From: Albidovulum inexpectatum
Lineage (GTDB): Bacteria > Pseudomonadota > Alphaproteobacteria > Rhodobacterales > Rhodobacteraceae
Length of the DNA: 64,000 nucleotides
Reading direction: 5' to 3'
Assembly: GCF_002927635.1 (NCBI RefSeq)
Contig: NZ_PRDS01000008.1
Location: 1-64,000 of the forward strand
Both the position numbers and the translations under genes were made by a program. The notes below the pieces were generated by a model. That model was not told the DNA's origin and made no database searches. It saw only the letters and a list, made by a program, of their open reading frames with translations. Shown one piece after another: positions 20,861 through 29,274 of this stretch. Positions within the stretch are counted from its first letter, which is position 1. Each line of letters opens with the position of its first letter.

Positions 20861-22147
20861 ATGGCCAGGCAATACGGATTCGATACCCTGCAGGTTCATG
20901 CGGGCGCGCGCCCCGATCCCGCGACCGGCGCGCGACAGACGCCGATCTATCAGACCACAGCCTATGTCTTTCGCGATGCCGACCATGCCGCGGCGCTTTT
21001 CAACCTGCAGGAAGTCGGCTTCATCTATTCCCGCCTGACCAACCCGACCGTTTCGGTCCTAGCCGAGCGCATTGCAACGCTTGAGGGCGGCGCGGGCGCG
21101 GTCTGCTGTTCGTCCGGCCATGCCGCGCAGATCATGGCCCTGTTCCCGCTGATGGCGCCGGGATGCAACATCGTGGCCTCGACCCGGCTTTACGGCGGAA
21201 CGGTCACGCAATTCAGCCAGACGATCCGTCGCTTCGGCTGGTCGGCCCGCTTTGTCGATTTCGACGATCTGGAGGCGCTGGAAGCGGCGGTGGACGAAAA
21301 CACCCGCGCGATCTTCTGCGAATCGATCTCGAATCCCGGCGGCTATGTCACCGACATTCCCGCCGTGGCCAAGGTTGCCGACAAGGTCGGCCTGCCGCTG
21401 ATCGTCGACAACACCTCGGCCACGCCCTATCTGTGCCGGCCCATCGAAATGGGTGCGACACTGGTCGTGCATTCGACGACCAAATATCTGACGGGCAACG
21501 GCACCGTGACCGGCGGCGCGGTCGTCGATTCGGGGCGCTTCGACTGGTCGGCCTCGGGCAAGTTCCCGTCGCTTTCCGACCCCGAACCCGCGTATCACGG
21601 GCTGAAATTCCACGAAACCTTTGGCCCGCTGGCCTTCACCTTCCATTCCATCGCGGTCGGCCTGCGCGATCTGGGCATGACGATGAACCCGCAGGCGGCG
21701 CACTATACCCTGATGGGTATCGAGACGCTCAGCCTGAGGATGGAGCGCCACGTTGCCAATGCCCGCAAGATCGCCGAATGGCTGGAAAACGATCCGCGTG
21801 TCGATTTCGTGACCTATGCCGGCCTGCCCTCGTCACCCTACTACGATCGCGTGCAACGCCTTTACCCGCGCGGCGCCGGTGCGCTGTTCACCTTTGCCGT
21901 CAAGGGCGGATACGAGGCCTGCGTCAAGCTGGTCGATTCTCTCGAACTGTTCAGCCACGTGGCGAATCTGGGCGACACGCGCTCTCTGATCATCCATTCG
22001 GCCTCGACCACGCACCGCCAGCTGACGCCCGAGCAGCAGGTCGCGGCCGGCGCCGCGCCCAATGTCGTTCGTGTCTCGATCGGCATCGAGGATCCCGACG
22101 ATCTGATTGCCGATCTCGACCAGGCCCTGGCCAAGGCGACATCCTGA
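20861..22147 (+). CDS. metY: O-acetylhomoserine sulfhydrylase (Cys/Met metabolism PLP enzyme)
   Basis: A 428-residue fold-type I PLP enzyme of the O-acetylhomoserine aminocarboxypropyltransferase type. It makes homocysteine from O-acetylhomoserine and sulfide. Motifs are QTPIYQTTAYVF, IYSRLTNPT, the SSGHAAQI segment that replaces the usual SGM of cystathionine synthases, DNTSATPYLCRPIEMGA and the PLP-lysine in HSTTKYLTGNG (Lys208). Length and the ~50-residue insertion before the C-terminus match MetY rather than MetB/MetC. GGAGG lies seven bases before the ATG. It ends in a strong hairpin shared with the convergent SIMPL gene. Confidence 0.92.
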   Translation: MARQYGFDTLQVHAGARPDPATGARQTPIYQTTAYVFRDADHAAALFNLQEVGFIYSRLTNPTVSVLAERIATLEGGAGAVCCSSGHAAQIMALFPLMAPGCNIVASTRLYGGTVTQFSQTIRRFGWSARFVDFDDLEALEAAVDENTRAIFCESISNPGGYVTDIPAVAKVADKVGLPLIVDNTSATPYLCRPIEMGATLVVHSTTKYLTGNGTVTGGAVVDSGRFDWSASGKFPSLSDPEPAYHGLKFHETFGPLAFTFHSIAVGLRDLGMTMNPQAAHYTLMGIETLSLRMERHVANARKIAEWLENDPRVDFVTYAGLPSSPYYDRVQRLYPRGAGALFTFAVKGGYEACVKLVDSLELFSHVANLGDTRSLIIHSASTTHRQLTPEQQVAAGAAPNVVRVSIGIEDPDDLIADLDQALAKATS

Positions 22148-22159
22148 CCCCTTGCCCGG

Positions 22160-22187
22160 GCGGGGCCGCATCAGACCGCGGCCCCGC
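22160..22187. terminator. Bidirectional hairpin between metY and SIMPL gene
   Basis: GCGGGGCCGC (22160-22169) pairs perfectly over 10 bp with GCGGCCCCGC (22178-22187) across an 8-base loop, in the 51-base gap between two convergent genes. There is no T-run longer than three, so it is an atypical intrinsic terminator. Confidence 0.5.
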
Positions 22188-22198
22188 TGCTTTCGCGA

Positions 22199-22897
22199 TT
22201 ACTGTTCGATCTGCCACGACATGCTGACCGAGGCCTCGACGGTCAGCTCTCCGGCCGCGATCGGCACATCCATCGCGCGTCCCGCAAAGGCGGCCTCGGC
22301 CTTGAACATCGGCTGGGGCATGCCCGACCCGCCTTCCGAAATCGAGACGATGGGACCCAACTTTACGCCCGAGGCCTGGGCAAGTACCTGCGCACGCCCG
22401 ATTGCGTCGGCCACCGCACGCCGACGGGCTTCGTTCATGGCCTCGTGCGGATCCGCGATCCCCAGCGTCAGACCCACAAGCTGGTTCGCGCCACCCTGGA
22501 CGACTGAATCCAGGACGCCCCCCAAAAGCTCGAGGTCGCGGATACGCACGGTGACCATGTTCTGCACGCGGTAGCCCGCGATCCTGGGGGCGTCGTCCCG
22601 GTCCTCGGGGCGCGTCCATTGCGGCGACACCGACAGGGACGACGTCTGGATGTCACGCGCCGCAACCCCGGCCAGGGTCAGACGCTGAATGACCTCGGCA
22701 AGGGCCCTGGAATTGGCGGCCATGGCATCATCTGCGCCCGGCGCCTCGGTCACGACGCCCAGGGTGATCGTCGCCATGTCCGGCGCGACCTCGACCTGTC
22801 CCGCACCGGTGACGAACAGACGCGGGCCAGGCGCTTCCTGGGCGATCGCGGGCAACGCCAGACAGGTCAATACGGCAATCAGGGGCAGGCTTTTCAT
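22199..22897 (-). CDS. SIMPL domain (DUF541) periplasmic protein
   Basis: A 232-residue secreted protein with a clear signal peptide (MKSLPLIAVLTCLALPAIAQ) and one SIMPL domain: LFVTGAGQVEVAPDMATITLGV at the start, IQTSSLSVSPQW in the middle, and ARRRAVADAIGRAQVLAQASGVKLGPIVSISEG near the C-terminus. SIMPL proteins such as BP26 and YggE form periplasmic oligomers and are linked to envelope or oxidative stress. It is transcribed alone, converging on metY. Confidence 0.92.
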   Translation of the reverse strand: MKSLPLIAVLTCLALPAIAQEAPGPRLFVTGAGQVEVAPDMATITLGVVTEAPGADDAMAANSRALAEVIQRLTLAGVAARDIQTSSLSVSPQWTRPEDRDDAPRIAGYRVQNMVTVRIRDLELLGGVLDSVVQGGANQLVGLTLGIADPHEAMNEARRRAVADAIGRAQVLAQASGVKLGPIVSISEGGSGMPQPMFKAEAAFAGRAMDVPIAAGELTVEASVSMSWQIEQ

Positions 22898-23058
22898 GTC
22901 GGACTCTCCTCTTTCTGCGCGATGATGCGGCGCTGGCCCGCCGAAACAAGGAAATTGTGATCGCCCGCGCCTAGGCGTAGGCAGATTTCTGCCTTAACAC
23001 GGGTCCAGGATCGTCGCGCCGGTTCCGGCCGACGACTCAAGGGTGATACCAAGGGACC

Positions 23059-25197
23059 ATGACGCCGCAGCTTGCGCTTTTCCTCGACCATGACACGGTC
23101 ACATTGTCCATCCGCGCCGATGGCGGCTGGGTGCCGATTGCATCGGCTTCTCTCGAGACCGAGGACCTTGATACGGCCATGGCCGAACTGCGCGCCAAGG
23201 CGCAGGAGCAGCTTGGCGACGACCAGGCCGATCCCGAATGCCTGCTGGTTCTGCCACCCGACCTGGTGCGCCATGAAACCGTCATGGTCTCTGAAACCGA
23301 CCCCGAGGCACGGCGCGCGCGCATTCTGCAGGAACTGGACGGCCTGACACCCTATGCGGTCGAGGATCTGGTCTTCGACTGGACTGGCGAGCCCCCGGAA
23401 CTGGTCATCGCGATTGCCGCCAGGGAGACTCTGGAAGAGGCCGAAACCTTTGCCTGCGCCCATGGATTTCGGCCCATCGCCTTCATGGGGCCGTCGCGGC
23501 GCGATCTGTTCCCGCGCGAGCCCGACTTCGGCCCCACGCAGATGGCGTTGGCACGCGACAGGCGCACGGATGACCATCCGACGCAAGACCAGGACGCGCC
23601 GCCGGATCCCGTCGGAACCGAGGCTGCAGAACACCGCCCCGAAATGACCGCCGAAGAGGCTCCGTTCGCGACAGTCGAAGATGAACCGGTCCCCGCCGAC
23701 GATGGCGGCGACGACAAGGCCGCGCTGGACCCAAGCCTGATCGCGGGGTCCGAGAAGCCCGCACTTGTCACAACCCGGCTTGGCGATCCCTGGATTGATG
23801 ACAAACCGAAACCCGGGCTGGTCCGCATCGGTCTGATCGCCGCACTGGCTGCGGCCATCGCGGCTGGCGCCTATCTGATGCTCGGGGCCGAGCCGGCGGA
23901 CAATTCCCGCGCCCCGGTCCCCGATTTGGCGGCCCCGGATTTGGCGGCCCCGGATTTGGCGACCCCGGATACGGCGGCCCCGGATACGGCGGCCCCGGAT
24001 ACGGCGGCCCCGGAAGCGGCGACCCCGGCGCCCGCGAGCCAGATGTCTTCCGCGGGCAAGCCTGCGCCAACCGCGCCGGACGACCCGTCTGCCGACGCGC
24101 AGCCCGAACCCGTTGCCCCGGCCCAGCCCGCGCCCCGCCCCGATGCCGATGCAATCGCCGATCCGGCCGAGGACCTGCAGCCGCCGCGCGCCGTATCACC
24201 CGAACCGCCCGCCGAGGCCAGCGAGCCCGTCGAAGACGCCGCCGGCGCGCCGCGCATCGAACCGACGTCTCCGCCGACCGGGCGGCCGCAAGATGTTGAA
24301 CCGATTTCACCACCTGCGGACCAGACCGCGGATTCCGCACCGCAACCGCAACCCCTGCCCCCACCCTTTGGCACCGAATACGAACTTGACGAGAACGGCT
24401 GGATCCGCGCCACGCCCGAAGGCGTCCCAATGCCCGGGGGCTTCACGCTTCATGCCGGCCGGCCGGACGTCCTGCCGCCCCCGCGTCCCGGTAAGGTGCG
24501 CCAGTCGCCGACGGATGACAGCGGCCCATCCTCCGCCCCCGACACGGCACCGCAGGAGGCGGCGCCCGATGACGCCACGCCCGAACCGTCCAGCGAAGAT
24601 GCGGCCCTGCCGCCCCCCGTCAATCCGTCCCATGCCGCGCTTGGCCCGCGCCCGCGCCCCACGGAAATCGTCACGGCATGGCAGCAGAAGCGCGCCCGGG
24701 AACAGGCCGAAGCCGAGGCGCTTGCCCGCCAGATCGCTTCGGCAATGCCACAGGCGGTGGCCAGTTCGCAGCGACCAGCGCCACGCCCCGCCGGACTGAA
24801 GCCGTCCGTTCGAACAGCCGAGGTGGACGACGCCGCCGCCGCGGCATTGGCTGCCACGATTGCCATGGCCGTACCCGCATCTGCGGCCCCTGCGCCCGAG
24901 GAAACCGTGGACGAGCCCGAGCCCGTGGCTCCGGCCCCGAATATCCCGACATCGACAACGGTCGCAAAGCAGGCGACCGTCGCGAATGCGATCAACCTGC
25001 GAAAGATCAACCTGATCGGGGTCTTCGGCTCCTCGGCGAACCGGCGTGCACTGGTCAGGTTGTCCAACGGGCGGCGAATCAAGGTCAAGGTCGGGGACAG
25101 CCTTGATGGCGGCAAGGTCGTTGCAATCGGCGACGATGAGCTGAGCTATGTGAAAAGCGGTCGCACCCATGTGCTGCGGATTGCCGGCGACGGCTGA
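23059..25197 (+). CDS. Large hypothetical protein with PilM/GspL-like N-terminus and GspC/PilP-like C-terminus
   Basis: A 712-residue single-pass membrane protein. Residues 1-160 resemble the cytoplasmic actin-like domain of GspL/PilM (FLDHDTVTLSIRADGGW, LVLPPDLVRHETVMV, ILQELDGLTPYAVEDLVFDW). One transmembrane helix is at about 255-276 (VRIGLIAALAAAIAAGAYLM). Then come ~370 residues of low-complexity Pro/Ala/Asp/Glu linker with a tandem pentapeptide repeat. The C-terminus, from about 645 (INLRKINLIGVFGS ... VKVGDSLDGGKVVAI), resembles the homology region of GspC or PilP. The architecture would join inner-membrane platform and periplasmic parts of a type II secretion/type IV pilus-like machine. 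AAGGGA precedes the ATG. No other gsp or pil gene is nearby. The domain assignments are inferences from sequence feel. Confidence 0.6.
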   Translation: MTPQLALFLDHDTVTLSIRADGGWVPIASASLETEDLDTAMAELRAKAQEQLGDDQADPECLLVLPPDLVRHETVMVSETDPEARRARILQELDGLTPYAVEDLVFDWTGEPPELVIAIAARETLEEAETFACAHGFRPIAFMGPSRRDLFPREPDFGPTQMALARDRRTDDHPTQDQDAPPDPVGTEAAEHRPEMTAEEAPFATVEDEPVPADDGGDDKAALDPSLIAGSEKPALVTTRLGDPWIDDKPKPGLVRIGLIAALAAAIAAGAYLMLGAEPADNSRAPVPDLAAPDLAAPDLATPDTAAPDTAAPDTAAPEAATPAPASQMSSAGKPAPTAPDDPSADAQPEPVAPAQPAPRPDADAIADPAEDLQPPRAVSPEPPAEASEPVEDAAGAPRIEPTSPPTGRPQDVEPISPPADQTADSAPQPQPLPPPFGTEYELDENGWIRATPEGVPMPGGFTLHAGRPDVLPPPRPGKVRQSPTDDSGPSSAPDTAPQEAAPDDATPEPSSEDAALPPPVNPSHAALGPRPRPTEIVTAWQQKRAREQAEAEALARQIASAMPQAVASSQRPAPRPAGLKPSVRTAEVDDAAAAALAATIAMAVPASAAPAPEETVDEPEPVAPAPNIPTSTTVAKQATVANAINLRKINLIGVFGSSANRRALVRLSNGRRIKVKVGDSLDGGKVVAIGDDELSYVKSGRTHVLRIAGDG
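23920..24024 (+). repeat. 15-bp tandem repeat coding for PDLAA/PDTAA pentapeptides
   Basis: Seven consecutive in-frame 15-bp units of the form CCGGATTTGGCGGCC or CCGGATACGGCGGCC encode PDLAA twice, PDLAT, PDTAA three times and PEAAT (residues 288-322). The near-identity of neighbouring units at DNA level shows recent slippage-type expansion in the linker of the 712-residue protein. The number of units may vary between strains without shifting the frame. Confidence 0.9.
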
Positions 25198-25376
25198 GCC
25201 AGCGGACAACCGGCAATCATTTCCCGATATTGCAACAAGTTGACGTGCAATCTTCAACTTCCCGGGCAATAATCAATCTGGCCATTGTCTGACCCGCCGA
25301 TGCGGCCGATGCAATGGTGTTGCCATCCGCCGCCGCCACTGGCGCAAGTTCACGTTCGCAGGATTGCCCGGACCCG

Positions 25377-27257
25377 ATGGAAAGCTTTCTGTTTCAAGCC
25401 ACGCTGTATCTGATTGCCGTCGTTCTGGCCGTGCCCATTGCCTCGCGGCTGGGCCTTGGTTCGGTGCTGGGCTATCTGGCCGCCGGGATCGTGATTGGCC
25501 CGGTCCTGGGCCTTGTCGGGTCTGAAACCCGGGACCTGCAGCATTTCGCCGAGTTCGGCGTCGTCATGATGCTGTTTCTGATCGGCCTGGAACTGGAACC
25601 GCGCGCCTTGTGGAGCATGCGCGACAAGCTGGTGGGGCTGGGCGGACTGCAGGTGGTGGTGACCTCGGCGGCCGTGACGGCGGTGGCGCTGGCTCTTGGG
25701 CAGGATTGGCGCATCGCGGTCACGCTGGGGCTCGTCCTGTCGCTGTCCTCGACGGCCATCGTCCTGCAGACGCTTTCCGAAAAGAACCTGATGTCCACGG
25801 CTGGCGGCCGCAGCGCATTTTCGGTCCTGCTGATGCAGGATATCGCGGTCATCCCGATGCTGGCCTTTCTGCCGCTTCTGGCGCTGCCGGGTGCGCGCGC
25901 GCTTGCGGCGGCCGAGGCGGCCGAGCACAAGGTCCAGCTGCCGTTCCTTCAGGCCCTGCCCGGCTGGGGCGTGACACTTGTCACGGTTGCCGTCATCGCC
26001 GCGATCATGCTGGCGGGGCATTACGTTATCCGTCCTCTATACGGGTTCGTCCACCGGGCGCGACTGCGCGAGGTGAATACGGCTCTTGCCCTGACGATCG
26101 TCCTGGGAATCGCGACGATCATGCTGATGCTGGGCCTGTCACCTGCGCTGGGCGCATTCCTGGCGGGCGTGGCGCTGGCCAATTCGGAATTCCGGCACGA
26201 ACTGGAATCCGACATCGCGCCGTTCAAGGGGCTGCTTCTGGGGCTGTTCTTCATCACCGTCGGCGCGGGGATGGATCTGGACCTGCTCTGGGCCGAGCCG
26301 GTCAGTCTGTTTGGACTGACGATGTGCCTGATGCTCTTGAAGGGGGGCGTGCTGTTCGGACTGGCCAGCCTGTTTCGCCTGAAGGCGCGCGACAGGTGGC
26401 TGTTCACGCTGTCGCTGGCCCAGGCCGGGGAATTCGGCTTCGTTCTCAGCGCCTTTGCCGTCAAGCAGCGCATCATGCCGGAACCGCTGGCGCAGAAGCT
26501 TCTGATGGTGATTGCCCTGTCGATGCTGCTGACGCCATTGTTCTTCATTTTCTATGACGTGCTGGCCAGACGCCTGCGCGAGGACGCACTTGGCGGCCAC
26601 ACGGATGATATCGATGAACAGCAACCGGTCATCATCGCCGGCGTCGGGCGCTTTGGGCAGGTCGTCAACCGGCTGGTCACGATGTCGGGCTTTCGCACGA
26701 CCGTTCTGGACCAGGACGTCAAGGTGATCCAGCTGCTGCGCAAGTTCGGCTTCAAGGGCTATGTCGGGGACCCGACGCGCCCCGAATTGCTGCGCGCAGC
26801 GGGCCTGGATCGCGCAAGGGTTCTGGTGGTCAGCCTCGACGACCGCGCCGGCGCCGTGCGGCTTGTGGAATATGCTCGCAAGCAGCGGCCGGACCTGCAT
26901 ATCATTGCGCGGGCGCGCGACCGCGAACATGTCTATGCGCTGCGCAAGGCGGGCGCCGATGACATCGTGCGGGAATATTTCGACAGCGCCCTGCGCGTGG
27001 GGCGCTATGTGCTGGAAAACATGGGTTTGTCGGAATACGAGGCGCACGAGCTGGAGCGCACCTTCTTCAAGCTGGACCGCGAAGCGATCCGTGAACTGGC
27101 CGAACTGTGGCGGCCCGACGTGCCGATCGAACGCAACGAGGCCTATATCGCCCGCGCGCGTGAACTGAACCGTGAACTCGAGGCCGCCTTGCTGTCCCGC
27201 TTTGCCGAGACTCGGCGCAAGAAGAGCGATGGGGACGAGCAGTCCGCCGCCGAGTAG
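25377..27257 (+). CDS. KefB/KefC-type monovalent cation:proton antiporter (CPA2)
   Basis: A 626-residue protein: an N-terminal membrane domain of about 12 helices (MESFLFQATLYLIAVVLAVP onwards, with LGYLAAGIVIGP, EFGVVMMLFLIGLELEP and LGAFLAGVALANSEFRHELE), then a cytosolic RCK/TrkA-N domain from about residue 415 with the nucleotide-binding motif GVGRFGQ. Family role: K+ efflux in exchange for H+, gated by glutathione adducts or nucleotide. No KefF/KefG ancillary gene is adjacent. ATG 25377 matches the family start; 21 codons of open frame upstream are not conserved. It converges with DUF1467 with no gap at all. Confidence 0.93.
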   Translation: MESFLFQATLYLIAVVLAVPIASRLGLGSVLGYLAAGIVIGPVLGLVGSETRDLQHFAEFGVVMMLFLIGLELEPRALWSMRDKLVGLGGLQVVVTSAAVTAVALALGQDWRIAVTLGLVLSLSSTAIVLQTLSEKNLMSTAGGRSAFSVLLMQDIAVIPMLAFLPLLALPGARALAAAEAAEHKVQLPFLQALPGWGVTLVTVAVIAAIMLAGHYVIRPLYGFVHRARLREVNTALALTIVLGIATIMLMLGLSPALGAFLAGVALANSEFRHELESDIAPFKGLLLGLFFITVGAGMDLDLLWAEPVSLFGLTMCLMLLKGGVLFGLASLFRLKARDRWLFTLSLAQAGEFGFVLSAFAVKQRIMPEPLAQKLLMVIALSMLLTPLFFIFYDVLARRLREDALGGHTDDIDEQQPVIIAGVGRFGQVVNRLVTMSGFRTTVLDQDVKVIQLLRKFGFKGYVGDPTRPELLRAAGLDRARVLVVSLDDRAGAVRLVEYARKQRPDLHIIARARDREHVYALRKAGADDIVREYFDSALRVGRYVLENMGLSEYEAHELERTFFKLDREAIRELAELWRPDVPIERNEAYIARARELNRELEAALLSRFAETRRKKSDGDEQSAAE

Positions 27258-27542
27258 TCACCGGACGGACGTCTCGGTCCCCAGGCGGTTGAACCAGTCG
27301 ATATCGCGCAGGCCGATCGCGCCGGAAAGGATGATCGCCGCGATGATCGTCCACAGAATGATCGTGATGATCGTCGTCACGATCAGCTTGCGCCTCAGGT
27401 TCAAGGACGCGGGCGCGCCAGCGGGCGTGCCGGGAACGATCTCGCCCGAGTCGGCCTGGCTGCGCGCGCCGATCTGCAGCGACACAAGGAAGGTCATGAA
27501 CCAGATCACCGCAAACAGAACGATACCGCCCGTGAGATTCAT
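27258..27542 (-). CDS. DUF1467 family membrane protein
   Basis: A 94-residue protein with two transmembrane helices (GGIVLFAVIWFMTFLVSLQI and LIVTTIITIILWTIIAAIIL) separated by a hydrophilic loop of about 30 residues. It matches DUF1467, an alphaproteobacterial family commonly found next to methylmalonyl-CoA epimerase and proline-tRNA ligase genes. Function is unknown. It overlaps the mce stop by one base, so it is co-translated with the epimerase, and its own stop abuts the antiporter stop on the other strand. Confidence 0.9.
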   Translation of the reverse strand: MNLTGGIVLFAVIWFMTFLVSLQIGARSQADSGEIVPGTPAGAPASLNLRRKLIVTTIITIILWTIIAAIILSGAIGLRDIDWFNRLGTETSVR

Positions 27543-27946
27543 CAGACCTGCTCCAGTTCGATCAGGCAGCCGTTGAAGTCCTTGGGATGAAGGAACAGCA
27601 CCGGCTTGCCATGAGCGCCAATCTTCGGCTCGCCGTTGCCCAGAACCCGCGCGCCCTGCGCCTTCAGCCGGTCGCGCGCCGCGATGATGTCATCCACCTC
27701 ATAGCAGATATGATGGATGCCGCCCGCCGGATTGCGCTCGAGAAAGGCCGCGATGGGGGACTCCTCGCCCAAAGGATACAGCAGTTCGATCTTCGTGTTC
27801 GGAAGCTCGATGAAGACGACGGTCACGCCATGGTCCGGTTCGTCCTGCGGATCTCCGACTTTCGCCCCCAGAATGTCCCGATATTGGGTGGCCGCAGCCT
27901 CCAGATCAGGCACCGCGATGGCGACATGGTTCAGACGTCCGATCAT
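27542..27946 (-). CDS. mce: Methylmalonyl-CoA epimerase
   Basis: Interconverts (R)- and (S)-methylmalonyl-CoA in propionyl-CoA/ethylmalonyl-CoA metabolism. The 134-residue protein of the vicinal-oxygen-chelate fold starts MIGRLNHVAIAVPDLEAAA and has the metal ligands expected in NHVAIAV, GGIHHICYEVDD and CLIELEQV. Length is normal. ATG 27946 is used; the frame extends far upstream without homology. It is first in a two-gene unit with DUF1467. Confidence 0.94.
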   Translation of the reverse strand: MIGRLNHVAIAVPDLEAAATQYRDILGAKVGDPQDEPDHGVTVVFIELPNTKIELLYPLGEESPIAAFLERNPAGGIHHICYEVDDIIAARDRLKAQGARVLGNGEPKIGAHGKPVLFLHPKDFNGCLIELEQV

Positions 27947-28048
27947 CTTTTCCCCCCTGCTGGATCGAATGACATTGGTTATGCGGTCGCTGCCTCGGCT
28001 TCGCAAGCGCGACGCAACGAAGTGCGACGATTCACGCAATGTTAGGCC

Positions 28049-28063
28049 CACAATGCTGTTGTG
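28049..28063. promoter_or_regulatory. Small palindrome upstream of response regulator
   Basis: CACAA (28049-28053), five-base spacer, TTGTG (28059-28063), 25 bases before the receiver-protein ATG, between divergent mce and the regulator. The symmetry would suit a dimeric repressor, but such short arms also arise by chance. Confidence 0.2.
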
Positions 28064-28088
28064 CCATTGATGCGGTTGGGCGGCGGCG

Positions 28089-28784
28089 ATGCTGATGGCG
28101 GCGACACGAACAGAATCTGATGGAATGCCCTTGGCCGGAATGACCGTTCTGCTGGTCGAGGACAGCGGCTCTGCCAGCGAGGTGTTGGGGCTGGCGTGCG
28201 TTCGGTCAGGCGCGCATGTCCGGCGGGCGGGCAACCTGGATCTGGCACGACGCCTTTTTGTGTCGCTCTGCCCGGATGTCGCGGTCGTGGATCTGGGCCT
28301 GCCCGATGGATCGGGACTGGACCTGATCCGGGAGGTCAGCAAGATGCCGGGAGTGCAGACCGGACTGATTGCCATCTCTGGCGATGATCGCGCCGGCGAT
28401 GACGCGATGGCGGCGGGCGCCGACAAGTTCATCGCCAAGCCTTTTCCCGGCCTTGTCAGCATGGTGCGCGCGATGCTTGAGGTCACGGGAAACGGGCGTG
28501 GCCCGGCCGCTGGTCTGTCGAAAACCGTCTTTCTGCAGGGTCCGCAGCCCAGGACCGGAACGCTGCGCAACACGACCGTAAAGGCCAATACCGTAAAGGC
28601 CAATTCGGGGGCAGGCCCCGGACAGCTTCCTGGAAACAGGCAAGCGGGTGGCGTCCAGCAGATCGACCTTGGCCACCGCGCCGCGAAATCGGGCGATTAC
28701 GGCCGCAAGGGAAATTCGAACTCCATGATGGCCGGCAGCCCGCGCGAAGCGCCGAAGCCCCACAAGGCCAGATCGAATCCGTGA
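28089..28784 (+). CDS. Receiver-domain (response regulator) protein without output domain
   Basis: A 231-residue protein. Residues 18-130 form a CheY-like receiver: acidic pair Glu24-Asp25 (VLLVEDS), phospho-acceptor Asp68 (VAVVDLGLPDG), the switch Ser/Thr in AISGDD, and Lys117 (FIAKPF). The last 100 residues are Gly/Asn/Lys-rich, probably disordered, and contain a duplicated TVKAN unit; there is no DNA-binding or enzymatic output domain. No histidine kinase is nearby. ATG 28089 gives the longest frame; ATGs at 28125 and 28140 (MTVLLVED) are credible alternatives. Such single-domain regulators act by protein contact or phosphotransfer. Confidence 0.85.
   Translation: MLMAATRTESDGMPLAGMTVLLVEDSGSASEVLGLACVRSGAHVRRAGNLDLARRLFVSLCPDVAVVDLGLPDGSGLDLIREVSKMPGVQTGLIAISGDDRAGDDAMAAGADKFIAKPFPGLVSMVRAMLEVTGNGRGPAAGLSKTVFLQGPQPRTGTLRNTTVKANTVKANSGAGPGQLPGNRQAGGVQQIDLGHRAAKSGDYGRKGNSNSMMAGSPREAPKPHKARSNP
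28576..28604 (+). repeat. Direct 15-bp duplication in response-regulator tail
   Basis: CCGTAAAGGCCAAT occurs at 28576-28589 and again at 28591-28604, giving TVKANTVKAN in the disordered tail of the receiver protein. It is an in-frame tandem duplication. Confidence 0.8.
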
Positions 28785-28906
28785 CGGCTGCACGGCACCG
28801 CCCCGAAAACTGTCCCCTTTTGCCCCCGTCGCGGCCCGAGTTGACCAAATTCCTGCCTCAATCGACAGCCACGTTTGTCCGACAGACTGCGAAGGGGATG
28901 CAGGAC

Positions 28907-29035
28907 ATGACCGAACGGCTGATCCGGATGGCGACAAACGAAAGACTGACCCGCGCCGCGCATTGGACGGTGTTCACGATCGGGTTGCTGTCGCTGGTAT
29001 TCTCGATCGCTGCGACGGCTGCGTCGGCGCTTTGA
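28907..29035 (+). CDS. Small single-pass membrane protein (42 aa)
   Basis: The frame begins MTERLIRMATNERLTRAAHW and ends in one transmembrane helix (TVFTIGLLSLVFSIAATAAS). GAAGGGG lies about ten bases upstream, and a strong intrinsic terminator follows within 25 bases of the stop, which makes a compact transcription unit. The layout (basic amphipathic N-terminus, one hydrophobic helix) is typical of small membrane regulatory proteins. Function is unknown. The frame is open back to 28781, but the upstream part looks non-coding. Confidence 0.55.
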   Translation: MTERLIRMATNERLTRAAHWTVFTIGLLSLVFSIAATAASAL

Positions 29036-29059
29036 TCCGGTAAGGCGCAAACTACATGG

Positions 29060-29091
29060 AACGGCCACATCCGCGCGGTGTGGCCGTTTTG
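29060..29091 (+). terminator. Rho-independent terminator
   Basis: AACGGCCACA (29060-29069) pairs with TGTGGCCGTT (29079-29088), giving a 10-bp stem with a 9-base loop followed by four T residues. It closes the small membrane-protein unit. The remainder up to 29274 shows no gene. Confidence 0.85.
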
Positions 29092-29274
29092 TCGTGCGGG
29101 GCCCGCGGCCGGTTCCCGCAACCCGACCGTCCCGGCTTGGCGCGTCATCAGCCCTACGGCAGAAAACCCGCCCAACAGACAGGCCGCGTGCAATCGGGCC
29201 CATGGTCAGGTCCCAAGTGAAACAGCCTGCCTTCTTGCAAAGGCAGGCTGCAATCTGACCGAAGCGGGCCGCGA

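Noticed and set aside
23920-24024. CRISPR-like array
   Set aside because: The repeats are 15 bp, contiguous without spacers, and in frame inside a coding sequence.
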